This document shows, piece by piece, positions 50,850-60,267 of a stretch of DNA of 64,000 nucleotides (positions are counted from its first letter, which is position 1; every line of letters starts with the position of its first letter). Where the stretch lies: contig NZ_VTEV01000001.1 in the NCBI RefSeq assembly GCF_008180725.1, positions 248,001-312,000 on the forward strand, read 5' to 3'. The position numbers and the translations under genes were made by a program. The notes beneath the pieces are model-generated. The model saw nothing but the letters and a program-made list of their open reading frames with translations, was not told where the DNA came from and ran no database searches. The stretch comes from Sutcliffiella horikoshii (lineage in GTDB: Bacteria; Bacillota; Bacilli; Bacillales; Bacillaceae_I).

Positions 50850-52163
50850 CTACTTCATTAAGTTTGTTAGTTCTTTTTTTGTATCAGCAAACTTCCAGCT
50901 GTCATCAACTTCTTGTTTTAAATAGTTAATGATGGCCGGGTAGGATTGAATGGCATCATCAATTTCTCTGGAGCTGCCGCGCTTATACGCCCCAATGTTG
51001 ATGAGATCTTCTGCTTGGTAATATTTCGATAGCTTTTCCCGCATGGATTCCGCTGCTCTTTTATGATCATGATCGACGATATGATTCATTACTCGACTCA
51101 CACTTTTTAACACGTTAATAGCTGGGTATTGGCCCTTATTAGCAAGGTCTCTATCTAATACGAAATGGCCGTCTAGAATACCTCGCACAGTATCTGCTAT
51201 TGGCTCATTCATGTCATCACCGTCCACTAGCACTGTGTAAAAGGCTGTGATGGACCCATGCTGATTTGTGCCGGTTCTTTCCAACAATTTAGGCAGCATG
51301 GAGAATACGCTCGGGGTATAGCCTTTGGTGGTCGGAGGTTCTCCAACAGCCAAACCTACCTCTCTCTGCGCCATGGCTACCCTTGTTACGGAATCCATCA
51401 TGAGCATGACATTATAGCCCATATCTCGGAAATACTCAGAAATGGCGGTTGCTGTATATGCCCCTTTTATACGCATAAGAGCAGGTTGATCGGAAGTGGC
51501 TACAATAACAATGGATCGTTTTAATCCTTCAGGCCCAAGATCACGTTCCAAAAAGTCCCGAACTTCTCTGCCTCGTTCCCCGATGAGTGCGATCACATTG
51601 ATATCTGCATGGGTGTTTCGTGCAATCATGCCAAGCAGTGTACTTTTTCCTACCCCACTACCTGCAAAGATTCCTACCCTCTGACCTTTTCCGACTGTAA
51701 GCAAGCCGTCAATTATTTTAACTCCCACTTCCAACTCTTCTGTGATAGATGGTCGCGTCATTGGATTTGGTGGTGCTTGGTCTGTTGGGTATTTACCTAA
51801 GCCAACAGGTAATTCTTCTTCTGGATTTAACGGTTTGCCCATTGCATCCAGTACCATTCCCCTTAACTCTTCACCGATTCTTATTTCTAAAGGGTTATTT
51901 GTCGCTTCCACCATACACCCAGGTCCGATATCCTGAATATCTGTAAAAGGCATTAAAATAACATGGTCGTCCCTGAAGCCGACAACTTCTGCTTGTACGA
52001 TTCTTTTTTTCTTTTTATGGATGATGATATTGCATACATCCCCAATGGAACTTTCCGGACCTTTAGATTCAATCATAAGACCGATAACTCTTTTTACTTT
52101 TCCGTAACGCCTGTATGGGTTTATTGTATCTATTTCTTTCAGTAAATCTTCCACAGTCAACAT
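50850..52163 (-). CDS. fliI: Flagellum-specific export ATPase FliI
   Basis: The 437-residue F1-beta-like ATPase energises flagellar export. The P-loop AGSGVGKS is at residues 167-174. IALIGERGREVRDFLE and the Walker B region MLMMDSVTRVAMAQREVGL follow. It lies 2 bp after fliH and directly before fliJ, the other two soluble parts of the ATPase complex. Confidence 0.98.
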   Translation of the reverse strand: MLTVEDLLKEIDTINPYRRYGKVKRVIGLMIESKGPESSIGDVCNIIIHKKKKRIVQAEVVGFRDDHVILMPFTDIQDIGPGCMVEATNNPLEIRIGEELRGMVLDAMGKPLNPEEELPVGLGKYPTDQAPPNPMTRPSITEELEVGVKIIDGLLTVGKGQRVGIFAGSGVGKSTLLGMIARNTHADINVIALIGERGREVRDFLERDLGPEGLKRSIVIVATSDQPALMRIKGAYTATAISEYFRDMGYNVMLMMDSVTRVAMAQREVGLAVGEPPTTKGYTPSVFSMLPKLLERTGTNQHGSITAFYTVLVDGDDMNEPIADTVRGILDGHFVLDRDLANKGQYPAINVLKSVSRVMNHIVDHDHKRAAESMREKLSKYYQAEDLINIGAYKRGSSREIDDAIQSYPAIINYLKQEVDDSWKFADTKKELTNLMK

Positions 52164-52165
52164 GA

Positions 52166-52945
52166 TTACAACTCCACTCTGACAAGTTGCAAAAGATGTT
52201 CTTTCACTTCTTTCAACTGCGTATCAATCGAAACATCAATTCGTCCTGCAGTAGAATCAATCCAGCATCCAGTTTCTTGTAAATCTGCATCAGGAAAAAT
52301 TATAAGATCAAATTGACTATTAATGATATTTTGCAAAATTTGTTTATTCATTAGTAGATTTGGGTATTGGCTAGGACTTACATAAATTTTTATTTCCTCT
52401 TTTTCTTTGACTTCTTTAAGCGCAGACTGAACCAATTTCGAAAAAGTGGAAGGGTCTGAATCCAGGGAGGATCCAATAATTTTTTCTGCTACTTTTACAC
52501 TAAGCATGACGATGGATTCGATGGAACTGTCAAGTTTTTCGTTGTACTGCAATTTAGCCAGCTCGATAATACGGCTGGCCTCATTAAGCCGCTCTTCATA
52601 TAATGCTTGTGCCTGTTTTTCACCTGCTTGAAATCCCTGTTCATGTCCATCGTCATACGCTTTTTGCATCCAGGATTCTTTCTCTGATTCCCAAGCCTTC
52701 ATTTCCTCGTCAATCGCCATTGCAGCTTTTTCTCTTTCTAAGGCTGCCTGTTCCAAAATGCCGGCTGCCTCCCGTTTTGCTTTTTCAATGGCAAGATTGA
52801 TGGATTCTATACTATGACCAAGTACTGTTTCCGCTTTTGTTTCCGATTGTTTCTTGTTGAAAATAGGAGCAACTTTTATGGAAACAGATTCCGTATTTCC
52901 TTCTATTAAATAAAATGATTTTATTAACTTAGACAATGATGTCAT
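52166..52945 (-). CDS. fliH: Flagellar export ATPase regulator FliH
   Basis: FliH binds FliI and anchors it to the C-ring. The 259-residue product has a long charged helical middle (about 60-150) with small-residue spacing (AYDDGHEQGFQAG) and a C-terminal domain like the ATP synthase delta subunit. ATG 52945 (MTSLSKLIKSFY) is chosen over an ATG 42 nt upstream because it matches the B. subtilis N-terminus and reduces the overlap with fliG to 17 bp; GGAGG is close, only 2-3 nt away. Confidence 0.93.
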   Translation of the reverse strand: MTSLSKLIKSFYLIEGNTESVSIKVAPIFNKKQSETKAETVLGHSIESINLAIEKAKREAAGILEQAALEREKAAMAIDEEMKAWESEKESWMQKAYDDGHEQGFQAGEKQAQALYEERLNEASRIIELAKLQYNEKLDSSIESIVMLSVKVAEKIIGSSLDSDPSTFSKLVQSALKEVKEKEEIKIYVSPSQYPNLLMNKQILQNIINSQFDLIIFPDADLQETGCWIDSTAGRIDVSIDTQLKEVKEHLLQLVRVEL

Positions 52946-53948
52946 CTCCTCCGCCACGAGCAATGACAATTTCCCCTGCTTCTTCAAGCTTTCTAATGAT
53001 TCCTACGATTCTAGATTGCGATTCTTCCACATCTTTCAAGCGAACAGGACCCATGTATTCCATATCGTCTTTCATGGTTTCTACCATTCGTTTAGACATG
53101 TTTTTAAACACAATCTCTTTGACCTCTTCACTGGCAACTTTCAGAGCAAGCATCATGTCTTCATTTTCCACATCACGAATTACTCGCTGAATTGCCATGT
53201 TATCAAGCGTAACAATGTCTTCGAATACGAACATTCGTTTCTTGATTTCTTCTGCCAATTCCGGGTCTTGAATTTCCAAGGAATCCAGAATCGTTCTTTC
53301 TGTACTTCTGTCTACCTGATTTAACACTTCCACGACAGAATCAATACCACCTGTGTTTGTATAATCGCGAGTAACGGTAGTAGAAAGCTTTCTTTCAAGA
53401 ATTTGCTCTACCTCATTTATAATCTCAGGAGAAGTACTGTCCATCACTGCAATTCTTTTTGCAATATCTGCCTGTAATTCTTGCGGTAACTCTGATAATA
53501 TTTGACCGGATTTTGTCGGTTCCAAATAGGATAAGACAAGTGCAATCGTTTGTGGGTGTTCGTTTTGTATAAAATTTAGAATCTGGGAAGCGTCCGCTTT
53601 TCTGGCAAAGTCAAAGGGCTTAACCTGTAAGGAAGAAGTAAGCCTTGTAATAATGGCTGTTGCCTGGTCTTTACCTAAAGCTTTTTCTAAAACGGTTTTG
53701 GCGTAACTGATCCCGCCTTGAGAGATATAATCTTGAGCAAGGGCTATTTGGTGAAACTCTTCCAGAACATCTTCCTTGATGTGAGAATCGACTGTACGTA
53801 CCCCGCTGATTTCAAGTGTTAATTTTTCAATTTCTTCTTCTGATAAATGCTTGTAAACGGAAGCCGAAACATCCGGACCAAGCGAGATCAATAAGATGGC
53901 CGCCTTTTGTTTATTTGAAAAGGATTTTGCCTGTGTTGCTTTTGCCAT
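52929..53948 (-). CDS. fliG: Flagellar motor switch protein FliG
   Basis: FliG transmits torque from the stator to the rotor. The 339-residue protein has the N-terminal FliF-binding domain, the EHPQTIALVLSYL motif of the middle domain (about 132-144), and a C-terminal torque domain with charged residues around FEDIVTLDN and REVENEDM-like sequence. GGAGG lies 9 nt before the ATG. It follows fliF, its membrane anchor. Confidence 0.98.
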   Translation of the reverse strand: MAKATQAKSFSNKQKAAILLISLGPDVSASVYKHLSEEEIEKLTLEISGVRTVDSHIKEDVLEEFHQIALAQDYISQGGISYAKTVLEKALGKDQATAIITRLTSSLQVKPFDFARKADASQILNFIQNEHPQTIALVLSYLEPTKSGQILSELPQELQADIAKRIAVMDSTSPEIINEVEQILERKLSTTVTRDYTNTGGIDSVVEVLNQVDRSTERTILDSLEIQDPELAEEIKKRMFVFEDIVTLDNMAIQRVIRDVENEDMMLALKVASEEVKEIVFKNMSKRMVETMKDDMEYMGPVRLKDVEESQSRIVGIIRKLEEAGEIVIARGGGDDIIV

Positions 53949-53966
53949 ATTCGTCTCCCTCCCCTT

Positions 53967-55556
53967 CTATTCCGACAACCATGAACGTAATAGTTTCGCA
54001 AATTCATCCGGCTTTTCTTTGGCCATTTTTTCTAGTTGCTTTCGACGCGCTGAACTTTCCGATTCTTTTTCATTGTTAATATCCGGCACATGAATTTGGA
54101 CAGTTTCTTCTTCTGTAACCATTACTTCTTCCTCTTCCTCTTTTCCATTGCGTTTGAATAGAAGGAATAATAACAAGAGGATGACAGCAAGGAGAATACC
54201 AGCTGCAACATATATCCAAGTTGGTATTGCAGATTCTGTCGTTTCTTCCATTTCCACTTTTCCATTGAACTGCTGAACAGAAACAACTATTTTTTCATCA
54301 ATGTTAGCTTGTTCAGGGTCATCCCCTAACATATTTTTATCAATGGTTGTACGGACAATCGTGCTTAGTATTTGTCTAATATCTTCAATCGTATTTTCTT
54401 GCATGGATAATGGATCATCTGCTACAGGAGGCTCCACCATAACCTGGATGCCCAAGTCTCTTACTTTATAAGGGCTTTCTACAATTTCTGATCTGATTCT
54501 ATTAACTTCATTATTAATTCTTTCTTCCATTCTTTCGTAATCGCCACTGCCAGTTCCTCCTCCGGCTACATATGCAGGAATATCTGCTTCTCCAGTTCCC
54601 GGTACCCCACCAGCGTTACCATCGTTACCTGTATAACTCTCAGTAATTCGTTCAACACTTACAGCAATTCCTTCCATGTTTTCAGGGTCCACTGGTGTTA
54701 CAGTGTTTTCTTCCCTTGCTTCCTGAGTAAAATCTATATCCGTTGTCACTGAAACAACCACTTTGTTATAGCCCATCATCATTCCGAGCATCTGTTGTAC
54801 TTGTCTTTGTATGTCTCTTTCGATTTCCTTCTTTAATTCCAGTTGTGAGGATGCATTAAAGGTACTGCCAGAATTTTGGTTATTTTTTAAATCAAAATAC
54901 TCAAAGTTTTGGTTCATGATGACGATATTATCAGTAGATAAGTTAGGAATACTCTTTGATACTAGATGGTATAGCGCATTAACATTATTCTGGTCGAATT
55001 GATATCCAGGATCATTTTCAATGACGATGGATGCTGATGCCACTTGAGTCGATTCTCTTACGAATACTCCTTCTTCTGGAAGACTAAGCATGACCTGGGC
55101 ATCTTTCACACCTTCAATACTTTTCACTAAATTTGCTAGCTCTGTTTGCATGGCGTCTAGCTTCATTATTCGGAACTCGTTGTCAGTCATACCAAATCCT
55201 GATCTTTCACCAAAAAAACCATAATCGATGCTTCCGCTTTTGGGAAGACCTTCTGCAGCCAATTCCACTTTCAATGAATCTACCGATTGTTGAGGAACCA
55301 AGATTGCTGTACCGTTATTGGTTATCTGTGATTGGATGCCTCTACCATCTAACACTTCTTTAATTTGCCCTGTTTCCTGTACAGTCAAATCTTTGTATAG
55401 AGGGGCCATGTCTGTCTTGTTCAAAAAGTACACCATTGCGATTATTGCAAAAAAGGATACGATAACGGTACTGACCATCGCTGTCTTTTGAGCTTTTGAT
55501 CTATTCGTCCAAAAGGAAAAAGTTTTTGTCTTTATTTCTTGTAATCTCTCTTTCAT
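53967..55556 (-). CDS. fliF: Flagellar MS-ring protein FliF
   Basis: FliF forms the membrane MS-ring around which the basal body is built. The 529-residue protein has two membrane helices (about 25-44 and 448-470), periplasmic ring-building domains between them and a C-terminal FliG-binding tail (KLLRSWLSE). GGGGGA lies 9 nt before the ATG, just after a hairpin. The 140-bp gap to fliE is larger than most in the operon. Confidence 0.98.
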   Translation of the reverse strand: MKERLQEIKTKTFSFWTNRSKAQKTAMVSTVIVSFFAIIAMVYFLNKTDMAPLYKDLTVQETGQIKEVLDGRGIQSQITNNGTAILVPQQSVDSLKVELAAEGLPKSGSIDYGFFGERSGFGMTDNEFRIMKLDAMQTELANLVKSIEGVKDAQVMLSLPEEGVFVRESTQVASASIVIENDPGYQFDQNNVNALYHLVSKSIPNLSTDNIVIMNQNFEYFDLKNNQNSGSTFNASSQLELKKEIERDIQRQVQQMLGMMMGYNKVVVSVTTDIDFTQEAREENTVTPVDPENMEGIAVSVERITESYTGNDGNAGGVPGTGEADIPAYVAGGGTGSGDYERMEERINNEVNRIRSEIVESPYKVRDLGIQVMVEPPVADDPLSMQENTIEDIRQILSTIVRTTIDKNMLGDDPEQANIDEKIVVSVQQFNGKVEMEETTESAIPTWIYVAAGILLAVILLLLFLLFKRNGKEEEEEVMVTEEETVQIHVPDINNEKESESSARRKQLEKMAKEKPDEFAKLLRSWLSE

Positions 55557-55570
55557 TACGTCAATTCCCC

Positions 55571-55610
55571 CGGTTATTATCTTGCAGCAAAGTTATGCAG
55601 TAAATAACCG
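55571..55610 (-). promoter_or_regulatory. Hairpin directly before the fliF ribosome binding site
   Basis: CGGTTATT pairs perfectly with AATAACCG around a 24-nt loop that can pair further (TGC with GCA). The GGGGGA site of fliF overlaps or abuts the base of the stem. It could tune fliF translation; this is inferred. Confidence 0.5.
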
Positions 55611-55696
55611 CATTTTTTCTATCTGTAAGATCACTGTCACTGTTGGGTGACAAAAGTTATTTATGTATCAATTTTCTTCTTATAGTTCTATCTGTC

Positions 55697-55993
55697 TTAC
55701 ACTTGCATTCTCATGATTTCCTGGTATGCTTCCACACCCTTGTTTCTCACTTCCATCGTTAGCGACATGGCTACACTAGCCTTTTGCTGGGCAATCAATA
55801 CATCGTGGAGTTCTACTCCTTCATTATTGACCAGCTTTGTAGTAATTTGATTGGATGCCACTTGTGCATTGTTCACTTCATTCAAGGCATCTTTCAAATA
55901 GGTAGAAAATTGTTGATGCACATCGCCACTCGTTTTCTGAACACTATTTAGATTCTGAAACATCTGATTAGAATTTGCTATTTTAGTAATCAT
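55697..55993 (-). CDS. fliE: Flagellar basal body protein FliE
   Basis: The 98-residue protein joins the MS-ring to the rod. The C-terminal half has the family pattern LHDVLIAQQKASVAMSLTMEVRNK (in parts, about 59-84). GGAGG lies 8 nt before the ATG. It follows flgC after 15 bp. Confidence 0.96.
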   Translation of the reverse strand: MITKIANSNQMFQNLNSVQKTSGDVHQQFSTYLKDALNEVNNAQVASNQITTKLVNNEGVELHDVLIAQQKASVAMSLTMEVRNKGVEAYQEIMRMQV

Positions 55994-56008
55994 CTATTTA
56001 ACCTCCAC

Positions 56009-56461
56009 CTATTTACCAAGTTCCAGCGTTTTCATCATAATTCCTTTTGAAGCATTAAATACCGTTACATTGGCTTCATAAGACCTTGATGCACTCATTA
56101 GGTCTACCATTTCTTTTAGAGGATCGACATTAGGGAGCTGAACATATCCTTCTTCATTTGCATCCGGGTGCTCCGGATCGAACATAAGTCGGAAAGGAGC
56201 ATCATCCTCTTTTATCCTTGTTACTTTCACGCCACTACCAAATCCATTACCTGTTCCAGAAGCTTTTTGCAGATAGGATTGGAAACTGTTTTCCTTTGGT
56301 GCTGTTTCCACCAACTTCCTTCTGTAAGGTTCCCATTGCCCATTGCGATATTCGCCTCGTGTTGAATCCACATTTGCCATATTAGAGGATATAACATCCA
56401 TTCTGAGTCTCTGGGCTGTCAGGGCGGAGGCAGAGATATTCATGCTTTTAAACATTGCCAT
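56009..56461 (-). CDS. flgC: Flagellar rod protein FlgC
   Basis: This 150-residue proximal rod protein has the axial-protein N-terminus (ALTAQRLRMDVISSNMANVDSTR, in parts) and the C-terminal helix ending SYEANVTVFNASKGIMMKTLELGK. The pattern is shared with FlgB and FlgE. Its ATG overlaps the flgB stop as TAATG, with AGGAGG 9 nt ahead. Confidence 0.98.
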   Translation of the reverse strand: MAMFKSMNISASALTAQRLRMDVISSNMANVDSTRGEYRNGQWEPYRRKLVETAPKENSFQSYLQKASGTGNGFGSGVKVTRIKEDDAPFRLMFDPEHPDANEEGYVQLPNVDPLKEMVDLMSASRSYEANVTVFNASKGIMMKTLELGK

Positions 56462-56850
56462 TACGCTCTCCCTCCTTTAATGACGTTCTGAAGCGATTGA
56501 AACTTCCCGCTCATTTGATCAATTAAGGTGTAATAATATATTTGATTTTCAGCCAAGTCTGACATTTCTTTATCTATGTCGACATTATTGCCGTTATGTG
56601 AGTAGGAATACGATGTATTATCCATTCTAAATGCTAGATTTGAACTGCCCGAAAATTCTCTATGTCTGTTATCAGTCTTATTTGCCTCTAGTGCTTTTTG
56701 GTAAGTTTCTCCAAAGGTGGGCTTTATTTCTTTACGTTTAAAATTTGGTGTATCAACATTTGCGATATTATGTGATATAGCTTTATGCTTTGCACCTGAA
56801 TACTGTATACCTTTTTCCAATGCTTGGATTGATGTCGAAAAAATCTTCAT
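56461..56850 (-). CDS. flgB: Flagellar rod protein FlgB
   Basis: The 129-residue proximal rod protein is the first gene of the fla/che operon. It has KAISHNIANVDTPNFKRKE (about 27-45), the family signature. ATG 56850 (MKIFSTSIQAL) is preferred to an ATG 12 nt upstream because GGGGG lies 5 nt ahead and the usual length results. Candidate sigma-A and sigma-D promoters lie upstream. Confidence 0.97.
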   Translation of the reverse strand: MKIFSTSIQALEKGIQYSGAKHKAISHNIANVDTPNFKRKEIKPTFGETYQKALEANKTDNRHREFSGSSNLAFRMDNTSYSYSHNGNNVDIDKEMSDLAENQIYYYTLIDQMSGKFQSLQNVIKGGRA

Positions 56851-56893
56851 TAGTACCCCCATAAATAAATCTTTTGTTGCGAATTATATATAT

Positions 56894-56920
56894 TTGTCGA
56901 AATATGTATGTATGCTTTTA
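56894..56920 (-). promoter_or_regulatory. Possible sigma-D promoter of flgB
   Basis: TAAA (56920-56917) and TTCGACAA (56901-56894) are 15 nt apart on the minus strand. Only the CGA core matches the GCCGATAT consensus well. A sigma-D promoter at this place is known in B. subtilis, which is the main reason to consider it. Confidence 0.3.
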
Positions 56921-56926
56921 TTGTAA

Positions 56927-56956
56927 ATTAAGGTAACCAATATGTCTATGTGTCAA
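56927..56956 (-). promoter_or_regulatory. Candidate sigma-A promoter of the fla/che operon
   Basis: A perfect TTGACA (56956-56951) is followed after 18 nt by CTTAAT (56932-56927), a fair -10. It lies about 75 nt upstream of the flgB start. A perfect TATAAT at 56888-56883 has no -35 at a suitable distance. Confidence 0.45.
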
Positions 56957-57050
56957 TTGTTAAAAAAAATCGTCAATTTGGCTCATTTTCTTGCTTGGGC
57001 ACAAAGACCTATTACTATTTCAGGATAGAAAAATCATTAATAACTTATTC

Positions 57051-57182
57051 GCCGCTGTTCCTTTTCGCAAATGGCTTCGCTTTCCCGCGGGACGATGCTT
57101 GAGCCTCCTCACTTCGTTGCGGGGTCTCAACCAACCGTTACTCCCCCGCTGGAGTCTCCGCCATTTGCTCCAATCCACAGCT
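57051..57182 (+). repeat. Dispersed structured repeat, copy R6a
   Basis: The copy lies between flgB and codY. GCTGT/ACAGC close the ends, GCAAATGGC pairs with GCCATTTGC (perfect 9 bp), TCCCGCGGG with CCCGCTGGA (one mismatch), and TTGAG with CTCAA. Together with R6b it fills most of the 630-bp gap between flgB and codY; the remainder is the flgB promoter region, about 75 bp between the two copies without a visible feature, and the codY terminator. Confidence 0.92.
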
Positions 57183-57270
57183 AAAAATTACGTAAACGAT
57201 ACGTTAATGCTTATTCAGTTACCTCGGTTAGACGGCTTTTCATAAATCCATTAATGAATGAGATCACCTT

Positions 57271-57390
57271 ATTGATTGGAGTGGAAGGCGCGTAGATCTT
57301 GCGGGAGGAAGGTACAGGTGAGACCCCTGATGCGGTGTGAAGAGACTTACGGACCGCCCGCAGCCAAGCGAAGCGCCTGGAACGGAACTC
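57271..57390 (-). repeat. Dispersed structured repeat, copy R6b, inverted
   Basis: Read on the minus strand this begins GTTCCAGGCGCTTCGC and ends GCGCCTTCCACTCCAATC, so it is the only copy in the opposite orientation. AGGCGC pairs with GCGCCT and TGCGGG with CCCGCA, replacing the AGGTGT/ACACCT and GCGGG/CCCGC pairs of R3. It sits just after the codY terminator. Confidence 0.88.
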
Positions 57391-57415
57391 ACCAGTCTAA
57401 TATATTTTTTCACCT

Positions 57416-57466
57416 AAAAAAAAGGGTCTGACTCTTCTGCAAGTTGCAGAAGAGTCAGACCCTTTT
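57416..57466 (-). terminator. Very long terminator hairpin of codY
   Basis: A perfect inverted repeat of about 21 bp (starting AAGGGTCTGACTC and mirrored at 57444-57464) with almost no loop is followed by eight U residues, 14 bp after the codY stop. It separates the codY operon from fla/che. Confidence 0.97.
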
Positions 57467-57479
57467 ACTTTGTTAAAAA

Positions 57480-58259
57480 TTAATGTGATTTAAGTTTGGA
57501 AAGTTCCATTAGGAACTTGTCGTTTAGGACTTTAATGTAAGTACCTTTCATTCCTAGGGAACGGGATTCAATTACACCAGCACTTTCTAATTTTCTTAGT
57601 GCGTTAACGATAACAGAACGAGTGATTCCCACACGGTCCGCAATTTTACTTGCTACAAGAAGACCTTCTTTTCCATCAAGCTCTTCAAAGATATGCTCAA
57701 TTGCTTCAAGCTCGCTGTAAGAAAGAGAGCTGATTGCCATTTGAACAACGGCTTTGCTTCTTGCTTCTTCTTCAATTTCTTCTGCTTTCTCACGCAGAAT
57801 TTCCATACCTACAACGGTCGCACCATATTCCGCCAAGATTAAATCATCATCAGAGAATGGCTCTTGAAGACGTGCAAGGATAAGAGTACCTAAACGCTCT
57901 CCTCCACCGATAATTGGAACGATTGTCGTTAAACCTGATTTGAACAATTCCTTGTTCTCTACAGGGAAAGCTGTATATTCACTTTCCACATCCAAGTTTG
58001 AAGATGTTTCAGAGATATTGAATAAGTTTTTTGTATACTCTTCAGGGAATTGACGATCTTCAAGCATCTTGATCATACGCTCGTTCTCAATCTGTTGGTT
58101 AATGGAATAGCCTAATAGTTTTCCACGTCGGGATAATACGAAAACATTTGCTTCAATAACATTGCAAAGAGTTTCCGACATTTCCTTAAAGTTAACTGGT
58201 TTACCAGCCGCTCTTTGCAGCATAGCATTAATGGTTCTTGTTTTTTGTAATAATGGCAT
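57480..58259 (-). CDS. codY: GTP- and branched-chain amino acid-sensing repressor CodY
   Basis: CodY represses nutrient-limitation, transport and motility genes while GTP and isoleucine are plentiful. The 259-residue protein has the N-terminal GAF-like ligand domain (about 1-155) and a C-terminal winged helix ([21 protein letters not shown], in parts, about 203-224). AGGAGG lies before the ATG. It is last in the trmFO/xerC-hslV-hslU-codY group and directly upstream of the fla/che operon, one of its targets in B. subtilis. Confidence 0.98.
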   Translation of the reverse strand: MPLLQKTRTINAMLQRAAGKPVNFKEMSETLCNVIEANVFVLSRRGKLLGYSINQQIENERMIKMLEDRQFPEEYTKNLFNISETSSNLDVESEYTAFPVENKELFKSGLTTIVPIIGGGERLGTLILARLQEPFSDDDLILAEYGATVVGMEILREKAEEIEEEARSKAVVQMAISSLSYSELEAIEHIFEELDGKEGLLVASKIADRVGITRSVIVNALRKLESAGVIESRSLGMKGTYIKVLNDKFLMELSKLKSH

Positions 58260-58284
58260 GTTTATTTCCTCCTAAAAATCTGCT

Positions 58285-59685
58285 CTATAAGATAAATTGG
58301 CTTAAATCTTTATTTTTTACGATATTACCTAGTTTTTCATCCACATATTTCGGTGTGATGACGATTTTCTCTAGATTGATATCTGGCGCTTCAAATGACA
58401 GGTCCTCCAACAACTTCTCTAGAATCGTATGAAGTCGGCGGGCACCGATATTATCAGTATCTTGGTTAACTTGAAACGCTACTTCAGCTAGTTTACGAAT
58501 AGCATCGTCAGAAAATTCGACTTTTATACCTTCCGTTTCCAATAATGCCGTATATTGTTTAAGTAAAGCATTATCCGGCTCCACTAAAATTCTTACAAAA
58601 TCATCTATGGATAGTTTGGTCAATTCCACACGAATTGGAAAGCGACCTTGCAATTCCGGAATGAGGTCAGAGGGCTTTGCGATATGGAATGCACCAGCTG
58701 AAATAAATAAAACATGATCTGTCTTTACTTGACCGTATTTTGTTACAACAGTTGACCCTTCCACAATAGGAAGAATATCACGTTGTACTCCTTCCCGCGA
58801 TACATCCGCAGAAGAACCACTGTTCTTTTTCGCGATTTTATCTATTTCATCAATGAATATAATTCCACTTTGTTCCGCTCTGTTCACAGCTTCTTGAGTC
58901 ACTTCATCCATATCAATAAGCTTTTGCGCTTCTTCATGCGCAAGTACCGGTCTTGCCTCACGGACTGTAAGCTTTCTTTTCTTCTTTTTCTTCGGCATTA
59001 GATTGCTTAGGGCATCCTGCATGTTCATGCCCATTTGTTCCATACCCGAGCCTTGTAACATATCAAACATAGATCCTTGCTGTTCTTCCACTTCCACTGT
59101 CACATAGTGGTCCTCTAGTTCACCTAGAGCAAGTTGATGGGCCATTCTTCTTCTTTGGTCTTTAATAGATACTTCTTCTTGCTTCTCCTGCTCATCCGTT
59201 TCATTGGGGTTTGCATTTCCCCCAAAAAACATCTCAAGCGGATTTTTATATGACGCGCTTTTTTGTTTGCCTGGAACCAATAGTTCCACCAATCGCTTGT
59301 TTGCATTTTCCAAGGCTTTTTCTTTCACACTCGCCATCTTTTCTTCTTTTACAAGACGGACGGATGTTTCCACCAAATCGCGTACCATCGATTCAACATC
59401 ACGGCCCACATAGCCTACTTCTGTGAACTTCGTTGCTTCTACTTTGATGAATGGAGCACCAACAAGCTTTGCAATTCTGCGGGCTATTTCGGTCTTTCCG
59501 ACACCAGTCGGTCCGATCATTAAAATGTTCTTAGGAACTACTTCATCACGAAGGCTGCCTTTAAGGAGGCTCCTTCTATACCTGTTTCTAAGAGCAACCG
59601 CAACCGCTTTTTTCGCATTAGTCTGACCTACAATATATTGATCGAGCATATCTACTATTTGCCTAGGGGTCAATTTTGTACTCAT
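58285..59685 (-). CDS. hslU: HslU (ClpY) ATPase of the HslVU protease
   Basis: The 466-residue AAA+ unfoldase feeds proteins to HslV. The P-loop GPTGVGKT is at residues 58-65, and Walker B is [11 protein letters not shown] near 255. The intermediate domain (about 110-235) includes a Lys-rich stretch. The binding site AAGGCGG is imperfect. It lies 17 bp after hslV. Confidence 0.98.
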   Translation of the reverse strand: MSTKLTPRQIVDMLDQYIVGQTNAKKAVAVALRNRYRRSLLKGSLRDEVVPKNILMIGPTGVGKTEIARRIAKLVGAPFIKVEATKFTEVGYVGRDVESMVRDLVETSVRLVKEEKMASVKEKALENANKRLVELLVPGKQKSASYKNPLEMFFGGNANPNETDEQEKQEEVSIKDQRRRMAHQLALGELEDHYVTVEVEEQQGSMFDMLQGSGMEQMGMNMQDALSNLMPKKKKKRKLTVREARPVLAHEEAQKLIDMDEVTQEAVNRAEQSGIIFIDEIDKIAKKNSGSSADVSREGVQRDILPIVEGSTVVTKYGQVKTDHVLFISAGAFHIAKPSDLIPELQGRFPIRVELTKLSIDDFVRILVEPDNALLKQYTALLETEGIKVEFSDDAIRKLAEVAFQVNQDTDNIGARRLHTILEKLLEDLSFEAPDINLEKIVITPKYVDEKLGNIVKNKDLSQFIL

Positions 59686-59702
59686 ATCTACAACCGCCTT
59701 TT

Positions 59703-60245
59703 CTATAGTTCTTCTACAATGATATTGTCATTCGTGTACACGCAAATTTCTCCTGCTGTTTCCAAGGAGGCTTTGGCTATCTCACGTGCTGTCATATGAT
59801 CACCTGCATACCTTTTTAAAGCACGCCCTGCAGAAAGTGCATAATTTCCACCTGAACCAATGGCAAGTATCCCGTCGTCAGGTTCAATAACTTCACCAGT
59901 GCCGGAAACTAACAACATGCTGGACTCATCCATTACAATCAACATCGCTTCCAATTTCCTCAACACTTTATCACTTCGCCATTCTTTGGCAAGCTCAACT
60001 GCTGAACGCTGGATATTGCCGTTGTATTCCTCCAGCTTCGCCTCGAACATTTCAAACAAGGTAAATGCATCTGCCACAGATCCTGCAAAACCAGCTAGAA
60101 TCCTTCCGTTAAAAAGCTTGCGCACTTTTCGTGCTGTATGCTTCATAACAACTGCGTTTCCAAATGTAACCTGACCGTCACCAGACATTGCGCTTTGTCC
60201 TTTATGTTGGACCGCAAATATCGTAGTAGCATGAAATGATGACAT
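59703..60245 (-). CDS. hslV: HslV (ClpQ) peptidase
   Basis: The 180-residue product is the proteasome-like peptidase of HslVU. The mature N-terminus would begin [15 protein letters not shown]; Bacillus ClpQ uses an N-terminal serine rather than the threonine of proteobacteria, which fits. [14 protein letters not shown] is the conserved region near residue 125. ATG 60245 is chosen because GGAGG lies 8 nt ahead and the serine then follows the initiator Met. It overlaps no gene; xerC ends 22 bp upstream. Confidence 0.97.
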   Translation of the reverse strand: MSSFHATTIFAVQHKGQSAMSGDGQVTFGNAVVMKHTARKVRKLFNGRILAGFAGSVADAFTLFEMFEAKLEEYNGNIQRSAVELAKEWRSDKVLRKLEAMLIVMDESSMLLVSGTGEVIEPDDGILAIGSGGNYALSAGRALKRYAGDHMTAREIAKASLETAGEICVYTNDNIIVEEL

Positions 60246-60267
60246 GAAATGATCCTCCAATCGTTCC

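Noticed and set aside
56883-56888. Perfect TATAAT upstream of flgB
   Set aside because: No acceptable -35 lies 16-18 nt upstream; the AT-rich context makes a chance match likely.
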